Shown: positions 1 through 12,285 of the stretch, one piece after another
Layout of the letters: every line of letters begins with the position of its first letter
Position numbering within the stretch: position 1 is the stretch's first letter
Origin: Zopfochytrium polystomum
Taxonomy: Eukaryota; Chytridiomycota; Chytridiomycetes; Chytridiales; Chytridiaceae
Direction: 5' to 3'
Length of the DNA: 64,000 nucleotides
Assembly: GCA_025765615.1 (NCBI GenBank)
Contig: JAIVFJ010000167.1
Coordinates: forward strand, 62,001 to 126,000
Notes under the pieces: model-generated
What the model saw: the letters and a program-made list of their open reading frames with translations, nothing else
Database searches by the model: none
Told to the model about the DNA's origin: nothing
Made by a program: the position numbers and the translations under genes

Positions 1-1120
1 GGACAAACCGTTCCCCCCTTCCTCACATGGCTGTCCCGCTGTCACCAGCGCCGCCGCGCCGGCCGCAACGTCGGCGTCCGCGCCGGCGAGCCGCACGGTG
101 ACAATCGGCTTTCTCAGGGCGTTCGCGAGCTTGACCGCGAGCTTGCACCGGTGCGACGCGACAAACCCAGCCGACAGGAACGCCACGACCATGGCCGAGC
201 GCCGAATGCCGGCCACCGCCGACTCGTCCATCGCGTCACCGTCGTCGTCATCGCCGCCGCCGCCGCCGCCGTGGCCGTCGCAGCCGCAGCCTCCGTCTGG
301 AGTCGGCTCGTCGTCCAGCTTGCACAGGCGGATGTTCATGCTCGTAAGCTTGCCGGCGAGCGGCTCCACTGTCGCTCGGTCGAGGGGTGAGTACACGAGA
401 ACGGCCTGGTATTGTGTTGTTGTTTGTTTTTTTTTTCCCAGGTTTTGAAGGATCGAGGGAGTTGTTATCGGTGAGCTCGCTGTCCAGTTTATAGAGGGGC
501 TTCAAGTCCTTCACTTCTAGGACTTCGAGTCCGGGGGGGACTAAAACTCAACCCACATCGTAGTCGATCTTTGGAGACATTAGTCCCGCACCATTCTGCG
601 GCAGCGGCGACCGCGACCGGGACCGCAACGCGTGTGGGGTCGGGCTCGGCGCCCGGATAGCAAGGGCCGTGGCGCAGTTGAGTCGGGCCATGCGGCGGGC
701 GAGGGGACCGTCCAGGAGCTCGTCTTTGCTTCCGTCGTCGTTGTTGCAGCCGCCGTCCGCGGCTGGGCCTGGGTCGGCTGCGGCATCCGGCAGGATGAGG
801 TCGATCGGGAGGGCAATCATCTGGTCGAGGGTGAGGTCCGGCGGGATGGCGCCGAGGCGCTGCAGGATGCGATGGTTCGAGTTGGTGAGGCCGTCGACGT
901 TGTGGGCACAGAAGGTGGTGCCAGCTGCCGCGGCGGTGGGGGCGGCGGCGGTGGTAGTGGTGGTGGTCGTCGCGGTGGTGGCTGCGACAGTGGCGGCTGG
1001 AACTGTGGCGGTGCCGGTGGTGGTGGCGCGGTCAGGGGGCCAAAGGTGGCGCGAAGGAGGAGGAGGACGACCAGGAGGGGGAGGGGGAGGGTGACGCCGC
1101 GGGGTGGTGGTGGTGGCCAT
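1..1120 (-). CDS. TIR-like domain protein, 5' part (gene runs off the left edge)
   Basis: Exons 1120-557 and 405-1, joined in phase 0 across a 151-base GT-AG intron. The N-terminal ~188 residues are Pro/Thr/Ala-rich and low complexity, with one ordered stretch near residue 70 (CAHNVDGLTNSNHRILQRLG). The splice creates SPKIDYDAVLVYSP, which matches the start of TIR domains (YDxFxSYS). About 80 residues later come RRSAMVVAFLSAGFVASHRC and KPIVTVRL, matching the later TIR strands. A Gly/Asp-rich insert sits between them. Where NADase-type TIRs have Glu after S-x-x-C, this protein has SHRCKLA, so the catalytic Glu appears absent; an adaptor or scaffold role is more likely than NAD cleavage (inference). 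The C-terminus lies outside the window. The start at 1120 is the first ATG after a long non-coding-like stretch; an upstream exon cannot be excluded. Confidence 0.62.
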
Positions 1121-2190
1121 TGGGGCCGTTCCTTCTGTCGAGACTGGCTGTCCCAGCGGCGGGCGGTGTGTGTGTGAGTGAGTGGGTTTGAGAGTGGGGA
1201 GGAAACTGCGCGAAACTTGATTTTTCAGAATTAAAAGGACGTGCTTGGGTTGCGGCAGCTGTGCGCAACAAAAAAAAAAAAAAAAAAAAAAAAGGGAGAC
1301 AAAAAAACAATGCACGAAGACAGCCCCAAATTCGTTCAAGCTGTTCAGGCACGTGACATTTTCCGAAGACAGCCAACAAAGGACAAGCAGCGCCTCTCCC
1401 TCCTCCGCTGCTGCGGCCACGGAGATGATAGACGGTCAGTGCGGCGGGAGGCAACCGACGGTTGCTTTGGGCGACATAATGAGGAAAGCGGCTGCAAAGG
1501 ACAAGAATGCAAGATTTGGCAGGCACGCTTTGCTGGAAAATTTGCCACCTCGCTACAATGTCGCGCAGGCTTTGGGCTACATCATTTCCAAGCCCATTTC
1601 TCATATTAATCCTGCCTGGCAACCGGCTGGCGAGAGGCAGGCAGACCGCACAACCAAGGACAGCTCTGGACAGTGTGCCGTCCACGGCTCGCGACTGTGG
1701 GTGGGTCTGTTTGTTGCTTCTCCCGCAGAAGTTGAAGGGAAAGTGGGTGTTGGGTGTGTGTGTGTGTGCGTGTGTGTGGGGGCGCGGGGGGGCGTTTACT
1801 GTGAGCACTTGGCGGGAAGCTCTTTTCTTGGGGAGCATTACGTTCGGAAGGCGAATACAGGAGCCTCTTCTACTTTTTTTTTTTATTTTTCTTTTCTTGC
1901 AAAAACAACAATTGATTGGGTGGAATAAAAGCACAATGACAGCCGATCCATTACAAATTTTCTCACTCTGAAGCACACTGGCGGGCTTCAAGCAAGCCCG
2001 CTGCGCCGATCGGGTCGGATGATGACGCCGCCTCAGACCTGCCGGCCGGCCGGTAAGTGTCTGTCGTCTCTCTCTCTCTCTCTCAGTCTCTCAGTCTCTC
2101 TCTCTGTCTCTCTCACATATCTGAATCATCAGCAAGCGCGCATAAATGCAAAACGGACGATGGCCGCACTTTAATTTCTCCGCAGACCCA

Positions 2191-2238
<48 letters not shown>

Positions 2239-2470
2239 GGGTTGCTTTGTTTTGTTTTGTTTTTGTTTTCGTTTTCATGTTCCGACTCCCGTCCTCGGCC
2301 AAACCTTTATTTTTTTTCCCCCCCCCTTCTTTGACGCCTCCAATAAATTCACGCTGCCGACTGTCTCTTTCCCTCCCCCCACTCTCCCACGCACAGTTTA
2401 ACACGCCACGTAACCCTCCCTCCCTCTCTCCTCCACACACTCTCATAATATCATCAGCATCATTATCACC
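1121..2470. other. Intergenic, no gene seen; homopolymer and dinucleotide repeats
   Basis: This spacer separates two divergently transcribed genes. It holds an A24 run at 1270-1293, a TG-rich patch near 1757-1780, a (TC)n stretch at about 2066-2118 and a (CA)n stretch at about 2192-2236. Open frames here are low complexity and match no family I know. Confidence 0.6.
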
Positions 2471-3877
2471 ATGGCCACGGCCCCGACTCCCACCCACCAC
2501 GCCGCCTTCATCCCCCAGCGCGCCGCCGGCCGCTTCACCTTCGACGCACGCCCGACCCCGGCCCCCGCACGCGGCCAGCTGCTCGTCCGCGTCAAAGCCG
2601 TCGCCCTCAACCCCGTCGAGGTCGTGCAGCGCGACATCGGCTTCCCCAACGTCGGCCCGTACCCCGCCGTCGTCGGCTCCGACCTCGCCGGCGTCGTCGA
2701 GGCCCGCGGCGACGGCGTGCCCGACGGCGCCTTCGCCGTCGGCTCAAGGATCGCCGCCATGGCCGCAGGATTCTTTGAAATGAAGCCGGACTACGGGTGC
2801 GTGCGTGCACTTGTGTGTCAGTGTGTGCGTGTGTGTGTGCGTGTGTGTGTGTGTGTGACAAAATGAGCCGAGTGAATGCGTGTGTCAGACCCCTTGCCCA
2901 TCTACCATACTTGCTCTAACATTCCGCTGTACCTCAAAGTGCGTTCCAAGAAAAGGTCCTCGTGCCGTACGAATACGCGTTCGAGATTCCAGACTCGGTC
3001 AGCTTCAACGAGGCCGCCATGCTCCCGCTCGTCGTCCAGACCTCGTGGTCCGGCTGGCGCAACATTGGCGTCTCGCCGACCACAAAGCACTCCGCCGCCG
3101 ACAAGAAGGTGGGTCCGCCTCACTCCGCTCCGTCTGATCTGTTCACGAATCACTCGCCTACTCACTTACACACCAAAACAAAAAAAAAAAAAAAAAAAAA
3201 AATTAAAACCCACCAATAAACAGGGCGTCCTCATCTGGGGCGCCGGCGGCAGCCTGGGCAGCGTATGTCTGCAAACCGCCGTGTCGATGGGCTTTGTTGT
3301 GTACGCGACGGCGAGCGAGCGGCACCACGCGGGGCTCAAGAAGCTCGGTGCCCACCGCACCTTCGACTACAAGACGAAAACGGTCGTCGCCGACATTGTC
3401 GCGGCCGCCAAAGCCGACGGCGTCGCCGTCGACGTCGGCTATGACGCGTCGGGCGGCCTGAACGAGTGCTTGGCCATCCTCGCAAAGACAAAGACGCCCG
3501 GCGTGAAACCGCGCCTCGCGTCCGCTCCTTTTTCGCTGTGGCTGATGACTTGGAGGTAAGAAGATGTCCAGCGCCCAATCGTTTCTTCCTCTATTATCAA
3601 TCTGATGAATAACGCAACACCCTTCCGCAGAAAAGTATTCCCGTCGTGGGGCGGCGTTGAAGCCGTCTTCGTGTACCCGCCAACGGACGCAAAGGAGCGG
3701 ACGGACTACTTCCGCTTCGTGTTCAACGAATGGACGCAGACGCGGCTGGCCAGCGGCGCACTGGTGCCGACGCCCACAGTCAAGGTCGTTGGCAAAGGCC
3801 TAGAAGCAATCCAGGTCGGCTTGGACGAGCTGAAGAAGAAAGTCAGCGGCGTGAAGCTGGTTGTGGAGCTCGAATGA
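2471..3877 (+). CDS. MDR-superfamily NAD(P)H reductase (quinone/enoyl-reductase-like)
   Basis: Exons 2471-2796, 2940-3108, 3224-3555 and 3631-3877 join in frame. The N-terminal GroES-like domain has AVALNPVEVVQRD and YPAVVGSDLAGVV. The first splice rebuilds KPDYGAFQEKVLVP, a hallmark of this family. The nucleotide-binding domain has WGAGGSLGSVCLQTA, the G-x-G-x-x-G Rossmann motif. The Cys/His ligands of zinc alcohol dehydrogenases are missing, so a zinc-independent quinone- or trans-enoyl-reductase-like oxidoreductase is expected; the substrate is unknown. Intron 1 carries a TG repeat and intron 2 an A23 run (3180-3202). No biosynthetic cluster neighbours are present, so secondary metabolism is not supported. 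Confidence 0.87.
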
Positions 3878-4922
3878 AAGAAACTTGTTTGCTGTTCGCC
3901 ACTAACCCCATACAGTCTGCTTTCTCTTCTTTTCACCGTTTTTGGAAGGAGGCTTTTTTTTTTTTTTTTGACCCTGCGATGTCTCCGGCGTTGAGAAAAC
4001 TCGGCATCCACCTCGTTTGTCCGCCCTGAAGCACCTCTTGATGATCCTTGCAAGATACCAGGAATTTTCGTTTTTTTTTCTTTTTCGTTTGTTCAGTTGG
4101 ATGCATGTGCCGAGGCTTCAACACGCCATAAAAGGTATTCTACTTCAACCATACGCCTATTGGACCCGTTTGCCTACTCTCCTCTTGTGCGGGGTGGAGC
4201 GGAGGTCAGAAGCCCAGACGCGCAAAGACTGTGGTGGCACGCAGGGCGCAGCGGTTTGCGTCGTGCAAAAGAAACGTTTGGTGTGTGTGAGTGTGTGTGA
4301 GTGTGTGTGTCAAACGTCAGGGGGTTGAATAATTTTCAAGAAGGCTTCCTTCACGTTTACGAGGAGTGATTCGCACAATAAATAACAAGGGCGTGCACGA
4401 AGAAAGGTCCTTTACCTGCGAGAAAGACGGAGAGGTGGAGACAAAGAAGAAGAAAAGGAGCAGTGGGGGGAAGAAGGAAGTTCTGGCTACGGGGCTGCTT
4501 TGCAGTTCGCCATTCGGGGAAAAAAAAGAAGATCCATTCATACTACATAGCCAAAAAATTTTTATTATAGAGTCCAGCAAGGGCCTGAAGCAGACCGCAC
4601 TTGAGGGACTTAAACCATTGGCCCCAACCCAAACGCTTCCGTTCCTACGTTTTCCGCCACCCCAAGGTGAAAGGGTAGGGTCGGAACAACAGAACAGAAA
4701 GGCGGTCTCTTACGATTTTGTGGGGGGAGACACGGGAAGAAAGACAACCAAACACCAACAAGGGGGCATAACGGGTGAAAACCATTAAGTCTTCAACGGG
4801 GACGTGGGGGGGGGAGGGGGTGGTAGTCCACACGCCGACAGATTAAGAGGAGGACAGTGGTCGAGACAGAGCAAGAGAAACAAACAATCGTATACCATAG
4901 GTGAGTTCTCGCTCTTTTTCGT
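3878..4922. other. Convergent spacer, no gene seen
   Basis: The region lies between the 3' ends of the reductase (+) and the OPT transporter (-). It contains T-runs near 3954-3969 and 4070-4082 and a GTGTGTGA tract at 4279-4310. It most likely holds both 3' untranslated regions. No open frame resembles a known protein. Confidence 0.55.
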
Positions 4923-7332
4923 TCACTTGCTGCGCGTGCAGTAGTCCGAGTAGACGCCACTGGCCGGGTCGGGGTTGAGGAAGTGGTACGGCGGGTTGAT
5001 GGTGACGCCGCCGGCGCCCTGGAACGCAAACGACATGACAAACACCGCCAGCTGCGTGCCGGCGTTAAGTCCAGCGGCCAAAATGTAGTTGTGCTTGTTG
5101 AACCACTCGGGCTTGTACGTGCGCAGGTACAGCTGGAACGCCAAACCCAGAACGATGCGCGTCAGCCACCCCGAGTTCACGCCGACCGTGAAGATGCAGA
5201 AGTTCCACGACACGATGGACATGTTGACCTTGTCGAAGCCGATCTTGGGGTACAGGCGGTGCAACACGTAGAACGGGATGGGGATGAAGATGCCGACAAT
5301 GAACGCGTAGGAAAGCCACTCGTACGTGCCGCCGACCGCGAGGATCTTGGGCGCCAAGGTCCCAAAGGTGATCGCTTTGGTGTTGAAGCCGATGATGTTC
5401 TGGCCCGACCAGTTGTTGTCGCCGTTGGGGTCCTGCAGGATTTCGTGCTTGCTTTGGAGGATGATCTCGTTCAGGAGGTAGTGCACGAGCGCGCCAATGA
5501 TGCCGCCGACCATCTGGGCCGCAAAGACAGCGCGGGGTGGGACCTTCATGTACTGGCCGATCTTTAAGTCTTGGAGCAAGCTGATGGCCTCGCTGACCGT
5601 GTTGGAACCAAAGACGGTCATGTACATGTTGCTGATGGGACGTCCGGGGAGCAAGAAACCGCCAATCAGCTGGATAAAGGTCGAGAAGGGCGGGTTGAAG
5701 CCGGTGACGGACACCATCAGTCCGGAAATGATGATGAAGAACACGGAAATCAGCATCGTCACGATGAACGCCCACCACGGCAGGGTCTCTTCGCGGATCG
5801 ATTGGTACAGGCCGAGGGCGAGAGCGATGACCAACAGGATACCGTACCAGTGGAGCGGCACCTCGGGGTGCACGGAGGTCAGCCTGTACGACTCGTCGGT
5901 CTGCAGGAACTGGTTGTCGGCGCCGACCTCGGAAATCGACTTCTTGAAGAACGTCGCCTTGAAGGCGGCAATGATCTCCGCGTGGTGGTACAGCAGGATA
6001 TGCACGATGGCGGCGGTCACACTCATGTTCTGCATCATCGTGTTGAACGCCCAGGACATGGCGTAGTACGGCTGGCCGTACGCGGCGTACTTGGTCTCGT
6101 CGAGCGTGTTGTTGGTGAGGATGTTGGCCTGCACGTACTTGGTGCCGTTGGCGCGGTACAGACTCTGGGACATGAATGGGAAAGTCTTGGCGTTCCACAC
6201 GTTGTTGTAGTACAGGATGGGGATCATGGTCACGCAGCCGATGAAGCCGGCGTACTGGTTGAGCTGAGTCACCCACGGGAGCGTCAGGCCGGAGTCACCA
6301 ATGTTGTTCCAGTCGAGCGAGATCGAGCCAATGCCGAGACCCTCGTTGTTGTTGACGCCGCCAAAGAGCTTGGTGAAGGTCGGGTTGCTGCGGTTGGCGA
6401 TGCAGAAGAACGAGACGCCTATAAGCGTCGGGGTCAGGTACTGTGGGAAGAAGGTCCAAACGAATAGTGCGCCAAGAGCGATCCAGAAGAGCTTGAAGGC
6501 GGAGTCGTTCAGCGAGCGCGAGAAGAGCGTCTCAAAGAGCGACACACGCGCGAGAGCGGTCGGGTAGAAGGCACGCTTCGGGTAGACGAGGATGGAGCGG
6601 AAGAGCCCCACCGCGCCGTAGCCAATCATGTTGGTGGTCAGGACCAGGATGATACCGTCGGCGTAGCTCATGCGCTGGTTGAAGAACAGGTCCTTGGCGC
6701 CAATGATGTACGTGCTGGTGACACCGGCGGAGGCAGTGGAGGCGCAAATGACCGCCATGGCCAGTTCCTTCTTGGTGAACTTTCCGGGGTTGAGGATGCC
6801 CTTCGGGAGGACCTTGGACATGACGACACCGCCGACCTGCAGTGGCGCAAGGAAAGCAGAGAAAGCAGAAAAGGGTAATGTAGTGAGCACAAAACGAAAA
6901 CTTGGAAGTTGGGATCCTCTAATTTTAAAGAAAACCACTCACGTAGGCAAACACAGCAAGCATGAGGGAGGAGACGCTGACAGTCTGCGGTTTGAAAATG
7001 TACAGCTGTCCCAAACTAGCACCAAAGCAGCCGAGGAGGATACCAAGTACCCAGAACCTGTAAGGGAAACGTGGTTAGTATTAGCAGCAAAGTGGTACAG
7101 ACGGTTTCGCGAGGGCACTCGGTTGCTCGTTTGTTCGCTCCCCTCACCTGAAAGTGAAGACGGGCTCAGTCGGGTCGTCTTCGGCCGAAACGAGCGCCTG
7201 AACAATGTCGAAACCCCAAGCATCGACCTTGAGCGTCTCGACGACAGGCAGGCTCTCGTCGGCGACCTCTCCGTCCTGCGACTTTCTCTTCTTCTCGTCT
7301 ATCGAGTCTGGCACCTTCTGAATGTCGGCCAT
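4923..7332 (-). CDS. OPT-family oligopeptide transporter
   Basis: Exons 7332-7148, 7057-6943 and 6836-4923 give 737 residues, the normal size for fungal small-oligopeptide transporters. The family imports tri- to penta-peptides or related substrates by proton symport at the plasma membrane. Visible family features are the long series of hydrophobic segments, ILNPGKFTKKE (NPG motif), GIGSISLDWNNIG and MKVPPRAVF (the KIPPR-type signature). The hydrophilic N-terminus (MADIQKVPDSIDEKKRK) is cytosolic in homologues. The start is the first ATG of a well-spliced exon 1. Substrate cannot be told from sequence. Confidence 0.93.
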
Positions 7333-8264
7333 GGCTGGCGGTAGTGGTCCGTTGTTTGTGTGGAAAGTTGTTGCGGTGGGTAGTGTGTGTGTGTTGAGAG
7401 AGAGGAGAGAGAGAGAGAGAGAGAGATCTCTTAAAGCTTATGAGATTGTTCGGGGAAGGCGCGAGTCTCTTTCCCTTCTTGATTTTTTTATTGATTTTTT
7501 TTCTCCCCTCCTTTCCCTCTCGTTCAAAGCGACAGAGAGAGAGTGTGTGTGTGCGTGTGTGTGCGCGCGTTGGGTGGTGGAAAAGGAAGGTTGGGACAGA
7601 AACTTGCTCCAATTTATAGCCTCCTTCCTTCTTCTATTTTTCTTTGTTTTATATTTCTTTTTTCTTCTCTCGAAATTGTGGAGTGGATTTTCTTTACTTT
7701 CGCCCAGTCTGTCTGTCGTCTTTCATCTATCTCCCTTTTCAATTTTCTCTCTCCAGCCTTCCCTTTTTTGGACGTATATCTGCGCATGGGCGGCGGCGGT
7801 ACCAAAAAGCCAAAAGCGGACTGGTGCTGCTGCTTTGCTTGTTGCGACTGCTTGTCTCCTCCCATTCATCAAAACTAGATCGGCCATGAAACAAACAAAA
7901 ATCATTTTCCAAGAACAGTGAAAATTTTTTTGCGATTGCGCAACAACGTGACTGCGGTCGCGCAAGCTGGGGACAACAAGCGATAAGAAGGAAACGAGAA
8001 AAGAGGGTGCGAAAAGACGGGAGAGTGACGCAGCAGAGAGCGAGCAGAGAGAGAGAGAGCGAGAGAGAGAAGATAGTGTTGGGACAATCAAGCGCGTGAC
8101 ACAACAAAGACAGACTGGACAGTCTGTCTGTCTTACATATTTATTTTTTCTCTCGTTGCCTTCTTTGTTTGCCCCTTGTGCGCTCAAATTTCTCTGTCTG
8201 TCTGTCTTTCTGAAATCTTTCACACGCCAGTCCCAGAAATTTGATTGCATAAGGGTGCATCGCT

Positions 8265-8400
8265 GTGTCTCTCTCCCTCTCCTCTCTCTCTCTGTCTCTC
8301 TCTCTGTCTCTCTCTCTCTCTCTCCTCTCTCTGTCTCTCTCTCTCTCTCTCCTCTGTCTCTCTCTCTCTCTCTCTCTGTCTCCTCTCCCTTCTGTACTCT
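8265..8400. repeat. Interrupted (TC)n microsatellite
   Basis: Roughly 135 bases are almost pure TC dinucleotide, broken at intervals by TG or CC steps. It is the longest polypyrimidine tract in the window and lies in gene-free DNA. Confidence 0.9.
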
Positions 8401-9780
8401 TTTCTTCTCTCAACTCTGTCTACTCTCCACTTTTCATTTTCGTGGACCAAACGGCAAAGAATAGTGAGGATTCTGCCAGTCGTCGCCGCTTTCAACCGTT
8501 GCGGCCGTAATGAACATTTCCGCTCTCTCTCTTTCAATTATCTTTTCACGGCCCGAAGCAGCGATGGTAGCCTTGCCCTGCTGCCTCATTCACAAGTGCC
8601 TCTAACAGCGCCCACTGCCAAAGTAAGAAGCTGACTTGGAATGCGTCCAATGTCTGTTCGATGCTGCGTTTAGAGTTCCACGCGAACCGGAGGGCGCGCA
8701 GCTCGAACCGGTCGGCCCCCCCCCAAATGCGGAGTGAGCCCAAGTGGATCATGACCCCGCGGGTCGACCTTGGATCCGTGCTTCCCCGGCTGGACGCCGC
8801 TTCAGCGACAAACGTGTTCTGCCGACCGAGGGAAAGGGTTTTCCTGCCGAACCATCTTTTTTCAAGTCGCACCTGATTGCCATGATGAAACGGACCAACA
8901 TCGAAATTTCCAGTCGGTGGTTGCTGGGGACGAGGCATCCCTCTCTCGATTCCAATGGCTCTCCCAAACCACTCACAGATCGGTTGCCGATTGTTCTGGG
9001 CAACTCAGAACGTCTGGCAACGTTGATGAAAGCATTTTAAGATTGAGGCCCGGTGCGTTGGGTCGATGCCCATCGCAGGAGGATCTGCACTTCCGAGTCT
9101 TTTCTGGTTGGACTTCATTTTTTTTTTTTTTTGTGATCTTGAAGGAAACGAAAGCTTCAAGTTCGCAACTGCAAATTTTTTTTTTCGATTTTTTGTTTTG
9201 GTTTGCGGTTGAAGATAACTATCACTGGAAACGCGTTGGATTCCGCAGTAAACACGTTTCCGTTGGAGGAACCGCTGGATGAACCACTGGATCAACCAAC
9301 GCTAGTTTGACATGTATCGGTTTGAAGCCAGAGGGTGTGATACGAGGAACTCTCAACTAGCCAGTACTCGCACCGTGAAGGAAGGTCACGGCATGGGCCG
9401 GAATTCCTTTTGTCATTCGTCAGTTCACATTCAACTAACAATCCACTCCCTTGCGGGAAGTTATTTTCCTGCATCGAAAGGACACTGCATCGTTGTGAGG
9501 GAATGACACTAAGTTTATTTGGTAGTTACGGGCTCATTCGGTCGCTTGCAGTGAGCAGGCGTATTTATAGGCGGAAGCACAGAACGTAATAGAAGAACAT
9601 CGGAGAATAGCGAGGTAGTGGAACCAAATGGAAGAAGGAGAGAGAGGAAGAGGTGAAGGGTCGAATCACGTGACCGTACATGTCAAGAAAGGGGTCGCAT
9701 AACTCTGAAGTACTCTGACAACGGTTTGTGGGTTCTCCAAGGGAAGCATTGGCAAAAACGAGACAAAAAAAAATTTTTGC

Positions 9781-9806
9781 AAAAAAAAAAAAAAAAAAAA
9801 AAAAAA
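9781..9806 (+). repeat. A26 tract just upstream of a start codon
   Basis: Twenty-six adenines end 15 bases before the aldo-keto reductase ATG at 9822, preceded by another A9 run. It probably lies in the core promoter or the 5' leader. Confidence 0.85.
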
Positions 9807-9821
9807 GTACTTATCGACAGG

Positions 9822-10799
9822 ATGGCCACAGCCGCCGGCGCCGAGACGCTCGTCAAGCTCAGCAACGGCACCCTGATCCCCGTCCTCGGTCTGGGCGTGT
9901 ACCAAGCGAGCGGTCGCGACTGCTACACGGTGTGCTTGGAGGCGCTGCGGCGCGGCTACCGGCACATCGACACGGCCGCCTTCTACGGCAACGAGGCCGA
10001 GGTCGGCCGCGCCGTGCGCGACAGCGGCCTTCCGCGGGACGCCGTCTGGATCACCACAAAGCTGTGGGTCGACCAGGCAAAGGGCGGTGGCGCCGCCACC
10101 AGGGCGTTCCAGAAGAGCGCGAGGCTGATCTCGGGCGACGATCGCTACGACGCGTTTGCGGATCGCTCAGCCGCGGGGACTGCGGCGGCGGGGGAGAGGC
10201 CCGTCATCGACTTGTATTTGATCCATGCACCCGTCGAGCGAACGCGCATGGACGCGTGGAAGGAGATGGAGGACTTGTACCTCAAGGGGCACGTGCGCGC
10301 GATCGGCGTCAGCAACTACGGCAATCAAACACTTGGGTGAGGAAGAGAGAGTAGAACGATTGCTTCACCGCCAACATCAAGGCCCTGATTTACTCTTTCC
10401 CCGCCGGCCCCGCAAGACGAGCTCCTCTCCCAATGCAGGGTCAAGCCCGTCGTCAACCAGATCGAAATCCATCCGTTCTTCCAGCGCCGCGCCATCATTG
10501 AAATGTGCCGCGCCCACGACATTGCCGTCCAGGCGTACTCGCCCTTGACAAAGGGCCAACTCGTCCGGCATTCGGTCGTGGCCGCCGCCGCCACCAAGCT
10601 GGGAAAGACCCCCGCTCAGATCCTCATTCGCTGGAGCATCCAAAAGGGGCTCATTCCGCTTCCCAAGACCGTCAAGACCCCGCGGTTGGTCGAAAACATG
10701 TCGGTGTTTGGGTGGGAGATCCCGCCAGAAGTGATGCAGACGTTGGACGCCTTGGAGGCGGGGGAGGGTGTGACCTGGGATCCGACGGAATGGGATTGA
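9822..10799 (+). CDS. Aldo-keto reductase
   Basis: Cytosolic NADPH-dependent reductase of the AKR barrel family. The catalytic tetrad is visible: HIDTAAFYGNE (Asp and Tyr), WITTKLW (Lys) and LYLIHAP (His). Later motifs include RAIGVSNYG, KPVVNQIEIHPFFQ, IAVQAYSPL and LIPLPKTVKTPRLVENM. Exon 1 is 9822-10336. Using canonical GT-AG sites, exon 2 is 10439-10799, giving 291 residues. However, the bases just before it (10417-10438) encode DELLSQCR, the expected helix before VKPVVNQ, but one base out of phase with the donor. A long insert (about residues 91-125, low complexity) separates the Lys and His motifs. Substrate unknown. Confidence 0.9.
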
Positions 10800-11053
10800 T
10801 GAGAGAGAACGCGCCGCCGCCGAGGAAGCAGGGGTTTTTGTGGCACAACTCCTTGCGCGACTGGCGCACCACAATTAGGCCGTTTTGGTCCGCCGGGCGG
10901 GCGGCGGAGTCCCGCGGTTCCTTCGCAATGCCCAGGTTAATCAAGAAATGCAGCAACCAAATGTGGAGTATTCATCTTCAATATTGAGCATAACCCTGCC
11001 CTCCATGCCGAAAATCACCTCATCCCTTTCAACACAAGACCCGCCAAGGATAA

Positions 11054-12231
<1,178 letters not shown>

Positions 12232-12285
12232 CGTGCTGCTTGCGTCTTTTTACTACTTTTCCTTTTTCTTGTTTTATTAATTATT

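Larger units (their letters stand above)
7333..9821. other. Long gene-free stretch with microsatellites
   Basis: A (GA)n tract lies at about 7397-7427, alternating TG at 7541-7570, GA-rich DNA at 8038-8070 and an extended interrupted (TC)n block at about 8265-8400. Poly-T runs occur near 9117-9132 and 9177-9187. Frames in 8540-9300 are open but short and resemble nothing I recognise. The ends should contain the promoters of the OPT gene (-) and the aldo-keto reductase (+). Confidence 0.55.

Noticed and set aside
1032..1991. 319-codon minus frame upstream of the TIR-like gene
   Set aside because: It runs through an A/T homopolymer and CA repeats, has no domain and would place the coding start in obvious spacer DNA.
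5065..6276. Long minus-strand frame (403 codons) overlapping the OPT gene
   Set aside because: It is a shadow frame of the transporter: Arg/Pro/His-rich, no domain, while the overlapping frame carries all OPT motifs.
8546..9295. Short frames on both strands in the gene-free stretch
   Set aside because: None has a plausible intron partner, family motif or codon bias like the neighbours.
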